Shown here: positions 37,668 through 45,751 of the stretch, piece by piece | How positions within the stretch are numbered: the first letter of the stretch is position 1 | Layout of the letters: each line of letters begins with the position of its first letter | NCBI RefSeq assembly: GCF_900109515.1 | Contig: NZ_FOBD01000009.1 | Span: forward strand, 62,001-126,000 | Direction of reading: 5' to 3' | Length of the DNA stretch: 64,000 nucleotides | From: Paenibacillus sp. OK003 | Lineage (GTDB): Bacteria; Bacillota; Bacilli; Paenibacillales; Paenibacillaceae | Translations under genes and position numbers: made by a program | Notes under the pieces: generated by a model | Told to the model about the DNA's origin: nothing | Seen by the model: only the letters and a program-made list of their open reading frames with translations | The model's database searches: none

Positions 37668-37923
37668 TTAGGCGTGGATTGCTATTTCTACACAGGAAGT
37701 AATCACGTGCTCAGGCGCATTGCCAGTGAAACGCCCTACCTCTTTGCCTTCTTTTAAAGACCACCGTAGGAACGCTCATAACACCGATTTTGGAAGCAGC
37801 CTCAGCACCAGTAGTAGAATCATCATCAATCCCACGCTCGACAGTAACCTTAGAGAGTATTGGAGCAATTAATTTACATGGAACGCACCAAGGTGCATAA
37901 AATTTAATGATGTCATTTGACAA
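37668..37923 (-). pseudogene. thioredoxin gene with a homopolymer frameshift
   Basis: The first frame gives MSNDIIKFYAPWCVPCKLIAP with the redox site CVPC and the cis-Pro strand MSVPTVVFK. Directly after this, in an A-run near 37757, one extra base shifts the frame. The true C-terminus (EGKEVGRFTGNAPEHVITS...) continues in the next frame to TAA 37668-37670. The start is TTG, very close to GGAGG. Either a pseudogene or a sequencing indel. Confidence 0.75.
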
Positions 37924-37960
37924 TTCCTCCGATTATGGGTAAATAAATACGCCTCCTTAC

Positions 37961-38005
37961 TTAGTAGTTTGTGAATGCTTCAGTGTTGACTTCAAGTGGT
38001 TGCAA
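37961..38005 (-). CDS. 14-codon micro-ORF
   Basis: TTG start 5 bp after AAGGAGG, giving QPLEVNTEAFTNY. Supported only by the strong ribosome site and its tight placement after the preceding frame. Confidence 0.3.
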   Translation of the reverse strand: MQPLEVNTEAFTNY

Positions 38006-38015
38006 GCCATCCTCC

Positions 38016-38135
38016 TTAACGTCCATTCGCATTTTTCGTGTTTGTTGGGGAGTAGACTTCAACCATGTATGTGATAATGTCGTTTCCAGCTTCATCAACA
38101 TCCGGTACGATGTTCTTAATCGTCAGCACTTTCAC
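38016..38135 (-). CDS. small hypothetical prophage protein
   Basis: 39 codons from GTG: KVLTIKNIVPDVDEAGNDII then TYMVEVYSPTNTKNANGR. Composition looks like a real protein and it ends at AAGGAGG of the next frame. No good ribosome site for itself. Confidence 0.4.
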   Translation of the reverse strand: MKVLTIKNIVPDVDEAGNDIITYMVEVYSPTNTKNANGR

Positions 38136-38163
38136 GATGTATTAGACCATATGATTACTCGTC

Positions 38164-38226
38164 TTATTTTCCGACGATAATCTTGTCACCTGCAGCGTAC
38201 TTCGCAGATACGATAATGTCTGCCAT
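38164..38226 (-). CDS. 20-residue small protein
   Basis: MADIIVSAKYAAGDKIIVGK, preceded by AAGGGGGG at proper spacing. Unknown role; in a run of very small genes. Confidence 0.45.
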   Translation of the reverse strand: MADIIVSAKYAAGDKIIVGK

Positions 38227-38250
38227 GTGGTTCTCACCCCCCTTCAGGGA

Positions 38251-38431
38251 TTAGTTCAGACCCTCTTCGGGAGTCACCACAGCAGTCTTCAGACCGTCAA
38301 CCAACTTTACTGCGGTCTCGACTTGGGCAACTTGTCCATGGAAGTCACTGCGGTGAGCTTTGGCTGTTAGAAGCTCTTGGTGATGAGCAATGAGCAATGA
38401 TTGCTTCAGCATCTTGAGCAATATTTTCCAT
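38251..38431 (-). pseudogene. small prophage gene broken by a 7-bp tandem duplication
   Basis: MENIAQDAEAIIAH is followed by a duplicated TTGCTCA that shifts the frame. The continuation HQELLTAKAHRSDFHGQVAQ, then VETAVKLVDGLKTAVVTPEEGLN, reads to TAA 38251. Removing one 7-bp copy gives a clean 57-residue helical protein. Confidence 0.7.
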
Positions 38432-38490
38432 AGTCAGTACACCGTCTTGCAGTCGAAATCGAAGACCAAGTAAAGCATCCTTCGTGTCAC

Positions 38491-38601
38491 TTAATGCTCA
38501 GCCCAAGCCAGTTGTTCAACCAGTTCCCTGTAAGTACGTGCTTGCAGGGTTACCTTTTTACCGAAAATGCCTTTTACGATGTTTGCGATTGATTCAAGCA
38601 C
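38491..38601 (-). CDS. small basic/amphipathic prophage protein
   Basis: 36 codons from a GTG inside the end of the sigma gene: LESIANIVKGIFGKKVTLQA then RTYRELVEQLAWAEH. The overlap suggests translational coupling to the sigma factor. A longer frame upstream is antisense-like sigma sequence and was not used. Confidence 0.5.
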   Translation of the reverse strand: MLESIANIVKGIFGKKVTLQARTYRELVEQLAWAEH

Positions 38602-39553
38602 CTTGTTGGCTGGCTTTCTGACGGATATAATAGAGAACCCTTGTCGAGTAGGTGGAGGTGTCGTAACCACAGACATCAAGTAGTTCCGTGATATCTTCGA
38701 TGCAGAGGTTCTCATTACGCTCCTTGGTTTCCTGAGCGAGAATGGATATCTCCCGTTCATACTTGGAAGGAATCTTGGTTTTCTCTTCTTTTACGTCAGA
38801 CTTACGGCTCTCGATTTTACTTCTAATTCGAGCCAAGGTACGGTTAATCGTCATCGGGTAAACGTTAAGACGTTCCGCAATCTGTGTATTGTTGTTGCTT
38901 GCGTCCTCCAAGACTAAACACATGACCTTCTTCTCGAAATCCGTGAACATGGGGTCTTCTAGTAATTGCTTTACATAGAGACGATTGGTAACCTCTTCTT
39001 CAATACTTCTCTCGTCCTTGTTGGCGAACTCGAAGTTTTCCATACCGTCGTAGTGCTCAAGTTCATCACTGAACATCGCAATCTCTCGATAGCGTTCGAC
39101 AGTCACCTTAAGCAGTTCGGACATTTCATCCTCGGCGGGGCGATACCCAAGAGATTCCTCAATCTCGGCCATCCTCTTAATGAGTTCAACTGCACCACGA
39201 CTTAACCGGACAGACTGAGAGTCACTATAAAGAAGTTGATTGATTTCCCAGAGGATGGGGCGCACGACAAAGGTCGTAAACTTAATGCCCCTATCAAAGT
39301 CAAAGTCTCTAATAGATGTGAGTATGCCGATACATGCGTGTTGGTACAGTTCGTCCTCGGTGATACGAAACTTTGAAACAAGTTCCTCGACACTCCCTTT
39401 AAAATGCTTGATGATCGAGAAGATAAAGTCTCTATTAGCTTTCAAGAACTCGCCCATGAGTTCTCTATCTTCTTTACATGCTTTCAGGAGTTCTATATTG
39501 TGCATATCCTTCAGGTTGTCTTGCCTAAGATGTAGGTAGTTGGGACTCAGCAC
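38594..39553 (-). CDS. phage-encoded sigma-70-family RNA polymerase sigma factor
   Basis: The 319-residue protein has a sigma-2 core: ELYQHACIGILTSIRDFDFD then RGIKFTTFVVRPILWEINQ, matching regions 2.1-2.4. A region-3-like helix pair follows (LIKRMAEIEESLGYRPAEDEMSELL), then region 4 with an HTH (NNNTQIAERLNVYPMTINRTLARIRSKI, in parts). A charged extra tail of about 70 residues is unusual. It may direct host RNA polymerase to the element's own promoters. It lies just downstream of one copy of the conserved promoter-like motif. Confidence 0.85.
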   Translation of the reverse strand: MLSPNYLHLRQDNLKDMHNIELLKACKEDRELMGEFLKANRDFIFSIIKHFKGSVEELVSKFRITEDELYQHACIGILTSIRDFDFDRGIKFTTFVVRPILWEINQLLYSDSQSVRLSRGAVELIKRMAEIEESLGYRPAEDEMSELLKVTVERYREIAMFSDELEHYDGMENFEFANKDERSIEEEVTNRLYVKQLLEDPMFTDFEKKVMCLVLEDASNNNTQIAERLNVYPMTINRTLARIRSKIESRKSDVKEEKTKIPSKYEREISILAQETKERNENLCIEDITELLDVCGYDTSTYSTRVLYYIRQKASQQGA

Positions 39554-39555
39554 TA

Positions 39556-39843
39556 TTACTTCACCTCGAACTTTCTGTCTTCTTGTGCAGCTTTCAAAAA
39601 GTTCACTACCTCACCATATGCAGTAACCACGACACCATCCTCGTTGACTGTAAGAGTTTTTTTGAAATCGCTCCACTTCAATTTCAGTCCTTGAGGTTTT
39701 GCTAAGCCGTTTCTCTCCATAAATGCTTTGTACACAGTGTCATCCATCGTCTTGATTTTCTTGTGGTTGCCTGTGGCTTGGGCATCTGTTACCTCAATAT
39801 CCAATTCGTTATCGGCTATCTCGGGGGTATTAACAACACTCAT
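39556..39843 (-). CDS. hypothetical prophage protein
   Basis: 95 residues, acidic N-terminus (VNTPEIADNELDIEVTDAQ) and a folded second half (YKAFMERNGLAKPQGLKLKW...GVVVTAYGEVVNFL). GGAAGGAGATGG precedes the start. It is first in the unit that includes the sigma factor, under the motif at 39893. Confidence 0.65.
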   Translation of the reverse strand: MSVVNTPEIADNELDIEVTDAQATGNHKKIKTMDDTVYKAFMERNGLAKPQGLKLKWSDFKKTLTVNEDGVVVTAYGEVVNFLKAAQEDRKFEVK

Positions 39844-39892
39844 TTATCCCATCTCCTTCCGGTATTAAACCGTGTTATTTGCTTCATACTCT

Positions 39893-39923
39893 AGTAGTCG
39901 CGCTATGTATGGTATGAGATGCG
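39893..39923 (-). promoter_or_regulatory. conserved prophage promoter-like motif, copy 1
   Basis: Minus strand: CGCATCT, 16 nt, CGACTACT, with AT at positions 18-19. It lies 50 bp before the start at 39843, ahead of the sigma-factor unit. Confidence 0.75.
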
Positions 39924-39934
39924 AGCAAAAAGAA

Positions 39935-39954
39935 AAGACCCCTTTCGGGGTCTT
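39935..39954 (-). terminator. terminator hairpin, left copy of the IS1182 target duplication
   Basis: AAGACCCCTTTCGGGGTCTT, followed on the minus strand by TTCTTTTTG. Identical to 41348-41367. Confidence 0.8.
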
Positions 39955-41347
39955 CAGGTTGTCGAGAAAATCTCGACAGCTATTTTTTATACATTTAATT
40001 CAACACGACACCGCGTTAATATTGTATAATATCAGTAAATAAACGTGCGGAAGGGTGTACAAATATGTTGCGTTCGAATCGAGATTTAAGATGATTTTTC
40101 TTGGTTATTTTTATGGTATCCGTTCCGAACGCCAACTCGAACGTGAAATTCAGGCCAACCTCACTTACCGCTGGTTTTTGGGGTTAGGTCTCACCGACAA
40201 CGTACCGGACCACTCTACGATTAGCTGGAATCGGCGTACTCGTTTTAAAGACACCGGAATCTTTCAGGAAATCTTTGACGGGATTGTGCTACAAGCGATT
40301 CAGCACCGTATGGTAGGCGGACGTGTCTTAGTTACCGATTCAACTCACGTTAAAGCGAATGCGAATAAGCATAAGTACACCAAAGAACAGGTTCTACAAA
40401 ACATCCGTGATTATGTGAATGAACTTAAGCTGCCGTAGAGGCCGACCGGAATGCACATGGAAAAAAGCGCTAAAACCTAGAGAGGACGTGATAGAGGAAA
40501 AGGAAATTAAAATGAGCACAACAGATCCTGACAGCGGTTATATGATACGTGATGGGAAGCCGGAAGGATTTTTCTACTTAGACCACCGTACTGTGGATCT
40601 GAAATACAACATGATTACGGATGTACATGTGACCGCTGGAAATGTCTATGATTCTATACCGTATTTGTCCCGTTTGGATCGTCAACAACAACGATTTGGT
40701 TTTAAAGTAGAAACCGTTTCTCTGGACTCGGGGTACTTGACTTCACCCATATGCAAAGGGCTCCAAAGCCGAAATATTTTTGCCGTTATTGCTCACCGAA
40801 GATTTCACCCGACCCAAGGTTTATTCCCCAAATGGAAGTTCATATATGATGCACAGCGCAATATTTATGTTTGTCCGGCAAAGCACGAATTACCGTATAG
40901 AACGACCAACCGCGAGGGATACCGACAGTACACCTCTGATCCACAGCATTGCAAGAACTGCCCGTTATTAAACGAATGCACACGATCTCCAAACCATCGA
41001 AAAGTGGTGACCCGTCATGTCTGGGAGGACAGCAAAGAGTGGGTGCGAGGCAACCGGCTCAGTCGATCCGGGAAGTATCTCTACCGAAAACGAAAAGAGA
41101 CGATTGAGCGAAGCTTCGCGGATGCTAAAGAGCTCCATGGGTTTCGCTATTGCCGTTTGCGCGGACTTCAAAACGTCAGGGAACAGGCCCTGATGACGGC
41201 AGCTGTGCAGAACATGAAGAAGATGGCGATCCACCTGGATCGCCTTGAAAAACGGGGGGAATCTCCCCTATCTCCTTTTTAAACCGACCACTTAAAATAT
41301 GAGAAACCCCGTACTTTGAAAAAAGTACAGGGTTTCTCGACAATCTG
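39955..41347 (+). mobile_element. IS1182-family insertion sequence, defective
   Basis: Ends CAGGTTGTCGAGAAA and (inverted) CAGATTGTCGAGAAA match at 14 of 15 positions. The element is flanked by identical 20-bp copies of a terminator hairpin. An internal hairpin (GAGAAACCC...GGGTTTCTC, 41301-41338) lies at its right end. Confidence 0.8.
40055..41282 (+). pseudogene. IS1182-family transposase, deleted and frameshifted
   Basis: A start-like MLRSNR at 40064 is followed directly by sequence that belongs about 70 residues later (FKMIFLGYFYGIRSERQLER), so part of the N-terminal domain is deleted. The frame continues with the first DDE Asp region (LVTDSTHVKANANK) to a stop at 40438. After a shift near 40430, the rest reads KKALKPREDVIEEKEIKMST to TIERSFADAKELHGFRYCR, including the second Asp (SLDSGYLT), a Cys cluster (HCKNCPLLNEC) and the Glu. 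Confidence 0.88.
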
Positions 41348-41367
41348 AAGACCCCTTTCGGGGTCTT
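41348..41367 (-). terminator. terminator hairpin, right copy of the IS1182 target duplication
   Basis: Same 20 bp as 39935-39954, just after the HU-like locus on the minus strand. Confidence 0.8.
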
Positions 41368-41371
41368 TCTA

Positions 41372-41712
41372 TTACATCAGCGGATAGGTTTTCTTGCCGA
41401 CCTTGAGTCGTTTTTTGGCAGACTCAGACGGTTTGATAAGGATTGCTCAATATGGTTCAATGACCATCGGCTCTCCGGTCTGAGGTTCTTGACATACTTT
41501 GCGTCATAGTCCTTGGGTTCGAGATTAAAGGAATTGATAAGATAGATTCTGTTACCTTGAACCAAGTTTTCGAGAATAGTATCGAGACCTCTCCGCAAAA
41601 CACGCTCAACATCATTCGGGTGAATCTCATGAAGTGCTCCGTGCTGGTGGGATTCCTCCTTCAAGACCTCTGTGGTCTCTCGGATTATATCTTTCAAGTG
41701 CTTATTAGCCAT
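41372..41712 (-). pseudogene. HU/IHF-like DNA-binding protein, C-terminus broken
   Basis: The first 80 residues follow the HU plan: a helical start, NDVERVLRRGLDTILENLVQ, then GNRIYLINSFNLEPKDYDAKYVKNLR in parts. After a shift near 41480 the expected C-terminal part (GEPMVIEPY, ILIKPSESAKKRLK, VGKKTYPLM) is in the next frame and also holds a TGA at 41447-41449. The open frame therefore ends in about 30 unrelated residues. Confidence 0.68.
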
Positions 41713-41788
41713 AGCGACAACTCCCTTTCCCGTTATGTTACTACCAAAATAGGGAAATCGCTATGGGATAGTAACATATCTTGTTTAG

Positions 41789-42295
41789 CTACCTTTTGAT
41801 TGTCATCAGTGCTTTGTTTACTTTTGACAGATATTTAGTGTTGTCACTCCTCGTTTAACGTTGCCCTCGCTCTGATTGTACACGCAACGATGCCAAGGTC
41901 ATTACCGAATCTCTTTTGTGTGTAAGCAAGGTACTTAGCGCCAATCTCGATATTAACTGAAGGATTTTTCAGGCTACCCTTAATCTTCATATATCTCTGT
42001 GTGGCGGGGAGCACCTGAAGCAACCCTGTGTCGCCGTGAGTACCGACGAGATTAGAATTAAAGGTAGAACTCGTCTCAACCTGAATTATTGCTAGAATAG
42101 TATACGGACTGAACTCGTAGGTCTTGCCGTGTTTTGCAATAAGTACTTCAAACTTGTTAACGTTCGACTTGCACCGGAAGAATGTTTAATCCCATCAAGT
42201 AAGGCGTATACTGCTTGCATGCGCTGTGTACAAGATTTTGATAGGCGGTTACGAACTTACTTGTTGTTCGTCATGTCTCTTACGTTAGTTGTCAT
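41789..42295 (-). pseudogene. SLT-type lytic transglycosylase, multiply disrupted
   Basis: Pieces in different frames form an SLT domain: NKFEVLIAKHGKTYEFSPYT, the catalytic Glu in IIQVETSSTF, GTHGDTGLLQVLPATQRYM, VNIEIGAKYLAYTQKRFGND, then YNQSEGNVKRG and TKYLSKVNKALMTIKR. There is a TAA at 42257-42259 near the N-terminus and shifts near 42160, 41880 and 41840. The ATG at 42295 overlaps the upstream stop. It probably once cut peptidoglycan during phage entry or release. Confidence 0.72.
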
Positions 42296-42546
42296 TAGAC
42301 AATGTTCCCTTCAGCTTCAAGAACTTCCAACAGGGTCTCGTAAGAAGGCAGGTTGATTACTGTCTCTTCAATCCAGTGTTGGAACATATCTAACTTATCT
42401 TCAGAGACCAATTTCTCTTCAGTGATGGAACTCAGGAAAATACTTTTCCCGTTCGCTTGGAAGTGTATCTCCTTCATGTGCTTCTCAGGAACTTCTTTAA
42501 GTAGCAAACCTGCGGCTATTCTGTGGTCAATGTTCATCTGTATCAC
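42295..42546 (-). CDS. hypothetical prophage protein
   Basis: 83 residues, acidic, helical second half (SEDKLDMFQHWIEETVINLP). GGGAG precedes the start. TAATG overlap with the transglycosylase locus. Confidence 0.65.
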   Translation of the reverse strand: MIQMNIDHRIAAGLLLKEVPEKHMKEIHFQANGKSIFLSSITEEKLVSEDKLDMFQHWIEETVINLPSYETLLEVLEAEGNIV

Positions 42547-42561
42547 TCTCCCTTTACTCTC

Positions 42562-42592
42562 AGTAGTAGAGTTATGTAGGGAGAAAGATGCG
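42562..42592 (-). promoter_or_regulatory. conserved prophage promoter-like motif, copy 2
   Basis: CGCATCT, 16 nt, CTACTACT; one mismatch in the second block. It lies 16 bp before the start at 42546, the shortest spacing of the set. Confidence 0.7.
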
Positions 42593-42593
42593 T

Positions 42594-42618
42594 AAGAAAA
42601 AGAGACCCGAAGGTCTCG
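42594..42618 (-). terminator. terminator
   Basis: GAGACC TTCG GGTCTC followed by TTTTTC on the minus strand; stable UUCG tetraloop. It sits directly before motif copy 2. Confidence 0.88.
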
Positions 42619-42675
42619 AATTTCTTACAATTCACCTCAATCATTGGAAGAGGATACTTTGGCGTATTTGCGTAG

Positions 42676-42918
42676 CTAAATTAGGTCTAAACAGGCAAAA
42701 CAGGAGTTAGCTTTTTTCCTGATAGCGTCGATATTTTCGTTCAATTTGATGTCCGAATTGTACAGGTCTCCGTAGCTTTCTTTCAGGGCATCCAGTTCCG
42801 CAGAGATAAGGCACTTGCCCTCCCCTTCAAGCACATTGGTATAATCCAGTCCCATATCAGAAACAGCCTTCCTGTTGTTCTGAAGAATTCCATAAACGTC
42901 CCTGAACTTAATTTTCAT
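42676..42918 (-). CDS. hypothetical prophage protein
   Basis: 80 residues, predicted helical (RDVYGILQNNRKAVSDMGLD...IDAIRKKANSCFACLDLI). AGGAGGACAAGACG precedes the start, which overlaps the upstream stop by 4 bp. No family recognised. Confidence 0.65.
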   Translation of the reverse strand: MKIKFRDVYGILQNNRKAVSDMGLDYTNVLEGEGKCLISAELDALKESYGDLYNSDIKLNENIDAIRKKANSCFACLDLI

Positions 42919-43208
42919 CGTCTTGTCCTCCTAATCGTGCTGAGACGGTTTGTGTAGTCTGCTGAGAAGCAGTCCTGAAGACACTGCTTGTTACCTTGAA
43001 TAGAAGCCTGAAGCCCAGGGGTGGAAGATACGTTAGCATCCATGATGCGTTCTAGCAATGATTCAAGCTGATTCTTGTTCCTGCGAATTACGTCTACCGT
43101 GGCGGGCGACACATGCCGCATCGCTTGCTCCATATTCCGGATAGCACTCTCAATCATCTCTACTTGCTCTACTACAACTCCAAGAGTGTAACCATAAGCC
43201 CTTTCCAT
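42915..43208 (-). CDS. hypothetical helical prophage protein
   Basis: 97 residues, almost all helix, with a coiled-coil-like first half (VVVEQVEMIESAIRNMEQAM) and RNKNQLESLLERIM. AGGAGGGGT precedes the start. Coupled to the next gene. Confidence 0.65.
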   Translation of the reverse strand: MERAYGYTLGVVVEQVEMIESAIRNMEQAMRHVSPATVDVIRRNKNQLESLLERIMDANVSSTPGLQASIQGNKQCLQDCFSADYTNRLSTIRRTRR

Positions 43209-43371
43209 TTTACCCCTCCTAGTAATATGCGTTTAAAGTGTCCTAGCATTTACGATTTACTCCACCTTTAATAGATGACTTCCATTTACCTTTTTTCCAA
43301 AGCACGAAGTCATATAGGAGTCTGTTTTTAAAACACCATTCATGGCGTACCTGCATTTTTTTCTTATAGAT

Positions 43372-43584
43372 CTAGTCCTTCGAGCGACGAATCATTTTCT
43401 TTGCTTGCTTCTCAGCGGTACGACGGGCGGCTCGGTTATAAGCCATAAATGGGATAGACTTGTCCAACTCCCCTGCTTTAATCAAAGAAGCTACATCAGA
43501 TATCAACAGTGGGCTATTCCCCAGAATCATTGTGTTTTCGTTTTTGTCCATCATCAGTTTTACCTTCTTTCGTTTGAGGGTCAT
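43372..43584 (-). CDS. hypothetical basic prophage protein
   Basis: Start set at 43584 (MTLKRKKVKLMM) after AAAGGT. 70 residues, ending in a highly basic helix (YNRAARRTAEKQAKKMIRRS). The 80 bp upstream in this frame belong to the preceding disrupted gene. Confidence 0.55.
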   Translation of the reverse strand: MTLKRKKVKLMMDKNENTMILGNSPLLISDVASLIKAGELDKSIPFMAYNRAARRTAEKQAKKMIRRSKD

Positions 43585-43591
43585 TGTACCT

Positions 43592-43780
43592 TTACTTCTT
43601 GCCACCCTTCTCACGATAGAACATGCCACCCCTCCATACGGGGTTATCCTCACCACGGAGCACAATAGGTACGAGTTTAATGACGTACAGGTGGATCTAT
43701 TTTTCGTACTTTTTGTTCTTCTGTCCGTTCTCGTTCACTTCATAGGTAGTCGTTCTCAACTTGTTCGTTGAGTCCTTCAA
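43592..43780 (-). pseudogene. small prophage gene with an internal TAG
   Basis: A TTG start after AAAGGAT gives KDSTNKLRTTTYEVNENGQK then NKKYEK and TAG at 43697-43699. The same frame continues IHLYVIKLVPIVLRGEDNPV, WRGGMFYREKGGKK to TAA 43592. Both halves look coding, so a single nonsense change (CAG to TAG would suffice) is the simplest reading. Confidence 0.55.
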
Positions 43781-43831
43781 CCTTGGTCTATCCTTTTGAC
43801 AATGTAACCACTTCTTATGTATGGTGTGACA

Positions 43832-43847
43832 AACCTCTCAATTAAGA
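43832..43847 (-). terminator. short hairpin, possible terminator
   Basis: CCTCTTAATTGAGAGG then TTTGT on the minus strand, directly after the gene at 43861. Confidence 0.5.
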
Positions 43848-43860
43848 GGGACAGTGTAAC

Positions 43861-44358
43861 CTAGATGGAAGGAGCGAACTTAAAAAATTGGCAGGTACAG
43901 TCGGGGTCATCGCATCCGTTAGCGTTAGTGTTCCGATCAGGAAGGATCTCTTGGTGCTCATAGTACCCTTGAGCTACGACCGTGATGATACGGTCTTCAT
44001 CGTGCATACGTATGATAGCTGAATCTCCTGCTCCGATGAAGTGGAACTTGCCTGCTTCTAGTTCTGCCTGTGCGGCAGAAACCAGACCACCCTGAATCTC
44101 TCCGTCGGTAAGTTCTCCGGCATTTCCGAAGTATTCAAAACCCTGTGGGAACAAAGGGACTGCGAAGGCTTCTTCTGACTTAAGTGTTTGTTCAGCTAAA
44201 GTGCTTTCTAATTCCTCGACACGTTTCGATAAGTCTTTATTTAACTTGACCGTCTCGTCATAGCGCGCGGCTTTTTGGATGATGGCAAGAAAGTCACCAC
44301 CGTTCATGCTAGGCACTACAGGGAAACCGAAAGGCTTAAAGGAAATCTGTTTTGTCAT
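43861..44358 (-). CDS. hypothetical prophage protein with coiled coil
   Basis: 165 residues. Residues about 35-65 form a coiled coil (VKLNKDLSKRVEELESTLAE). A compact C-terminal domain ends in a Cys/His-type cluster (CDDPDCTCQ). Possibly a capsid-associated or head-decoration protein, but no family was recognised. ACGGAGGTAACAACA precedes the start. Confidence 0.65.
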   Translation of the reverse strand: MTKQISFKPFGFPVVPSMNGGDFLAIIQKAARYDETVKLNKDLSKRVEELESTLAEQTLKSEEAFAVPLFPQGFEYFGNAGELTDGEIQGGLVSAAQAELEAGKFHFIGAGDSAIIRMHDEDRIITVVAQGYYEHQEILPDRNTNANGCDDPDCTCQFFKFAPSI

Positions 44359-44394
44359 TGTTGTTACCTCCGTTGTTTGTTTTACTGTTCCTAT

Positions 44395-44425
44395 AGTGGT
44401 CGCTCCATAACAGCTGGTAGTTGCG
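44395..44425 (-). promoter_or_regulatory. conserved prophage promoter-like motif, copy 3
   Basis: CGCAACT, 16 nt, CGACCACT; 37 bp before the start at 44358. Confidence 0.8.
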
Positions 44426-44654
44426 ATTGATTCTGTAACTTCGCCGTTAGTAATACGTGTGAAGCTGGCATTCGGACCCTCAGCTGCATCTTTGTTCTTG
44501 CACCTCCCATATAGTTAACGAACAACTAATAGAAGGCCTGGATATTAGCTATTATAGGCTTGGAACGTATGTCATAAACGTGAGTAGCCGCAGAAAAGAG
44601 TAAGTCTCGATAGAAATTCGTGCGGGGGTAAAACTCAGCAAAGAAGTACAACCT

Positions 44655-44690
44655 TAGTGGGCAGGATTCGAACCTATCCAGGCTACTATT
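44655..44690 (-). tRNA. possible tRNA 3' fragment (T-arm and acceptor strand)
   Basis: Minus strand ATAGGTTCGAATCCTGC forms a T-arm-like stem-loop with the TTCGAAT loop and is followed by CCACTAA. No matching 5' acceptor or anticodon arm lies within 100 bp upstream, which is coding. Nothing else is seen in 44426-44654. Confidence 0.35.
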
Positions 44691-45018
44691 AAATAGTTGT
44701 GTTATTGGTAGGCTCGGTTGCCTCCTCTTTCACTTCTTTTGCTTGTAATGTCCAGTATGCCACCTTTGTAAAGTGAACCCCTGATACCTCACCCAAGATG
44801 TTTTCTACGGCGAATACTTCACCTTCCTTTTGATACTTACGGAATATTTTCTTGTATTCTTCCTGTACGTCTTTAGCCGCTTTGAGGATTATTTCCACAG
44901 GCTTATCTACGCCATCCTCGACAATCTTACCTTTAAGCTTAGGGTCAATCTCGAACCATTCCACCCTCTTAACTTCACCGTTGTCAAGGAAAAAATTAGC
45001 TGTTATCTGAACCTTCAT
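44689..45018 (-). CDS. hypothetical prophage protein
   Basis: Start set at 45018 (MKVQITANFFLDNG), inside the end of the upstream gene; the longer frame upstream is a shadow of that gene. 109 residues, beta then helix (KPVEIILKAAKDVQEEYKKI), Thr/Asn-rich end. No family recognised. Confidence 0.62.
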   Translation of the reverse strand: MKVQITANFFLDNGEVKRVEWFEIDPKLKGKIVEDGVDKPVEIILKAAKDVQEEYKKIFRKYQKEGEVFAVENILGEVSGVHFTKVAYWTLQAKEVKEEATEPTNNTTI

Positions 45019-45352
45019 TCTTAAAGTCACCCTCTTCGTCTGTATACTGGTATTCTTTAAAGTCTTTAATGTGAATCTCAATGCTCTCCATCCATTCACC
45101 TTGCTCGTTAAGCATCTGTTCGATCTCCATGAGTTTCTGAAGGTTGTACTTGCTGATCGGAGGAACGATAGATTCCTCACCCTCGTCGTACCGAACCCAC
45201 CACCTGCGGACAGTCTCGATAGTAAATGTCTGATTGATGAAGTTACCGCAGAGACTGCACCACAGCACCAACGCCTTATCACATTCCATCTCTTCAGGTG
45301 TAAAAGAAGAACGTGCCCCACAGTGGGGGCACTTGTTTAAGAATCCTATCAT
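44996..45352 (-). CDS. zinc-ribbon prophage protein
   Basis: 118 residues. An N-terminal zinc ribbon has two Cys pairs, CPHC and CSLC, about 22 residues apart, followed by FTIETVRRWWVRYDEG and an acidic helical tail. It may bind nucleic acid. Start after GAGAGGTGAC. Confidence 0.68.
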   Translation of the reverse strand: MIGFLNKCPHCGARSSFTPEEMECDKALVLWCSLCGNFINQTFTIETVRRWWVRYDEGEESIVPPISKYNLQKLMEIEQMLNEQGEWMESIEIHIKDFKEYQYTDEEGDFKNEGSDNS

Positions 45353-45369
45353 TCATGTCACCTCTCTAT

Positions 45370-45399
45370 AATGGTCAGCGTATGATTAGCGGAGTTACA
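45370..45399 (-). promoter_or_regulatory. degenerate prophage promoter-like motif
   Basis: TGTAACT, 15 nt, TGACCATT then ATAGAG. One base shorter than the main class but similar to copies 3 and 4; 18 bp before the start at 45352. Confidence 0.45.
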
Positions 45400-45439
45400 A
45401 AGCCCTTTCTTCAGGTCTTCAAAACTAGCTTTAAACCTT

Positions 45440-45751
45440 TTACTTATTTGCGCTCTTGTCTGCTAAGCTGTGGGAAGGTTTAATGAAGGATGCCAGCAAT
45501 GCAATACCTGCAAAGATTTGTGGTAAAGCGGAAGCGGGAATTGCTGTGTGGAAAATAGCACTCAGCGTACCAGCTACGAATGAACCCGCAATGAGTTTTA
45601 ACCCGAACCCGATAACCCAACCTACCAAGAGAGCAAACAAAGTTTTAAGTAGAATAGTACTAATAATAATTGCTAACGCTCCTGCAACTCCGACTGCTCC
45701 TGCCGCACCAATACCCAAACCTGCCAATAACGCTCCGACTACTTTTTTCAT
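45440..45751 (-). CDS. small glycine-rich membrane protein
   Basis: 103 residues with three hydrophobic segments (VVGALLAGLGIGAAGAVGVA, a second of ILLKTLFALLVGWVIGFGLK type, and a third near LPQIFAGIALLASFI). Could be a holin-like or virion membrane protein; not assignable. Confidence 0.65.
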   Translation of the reverse strand: MKKVVGALLAGLGIGAAGAVGVAGALAIIISTILLKTLFALLVGWVIGFGLKLIAGSFVAGTLSAIFHTAIPASALPQIFAGIALLASFIKPSHSLADKSANK

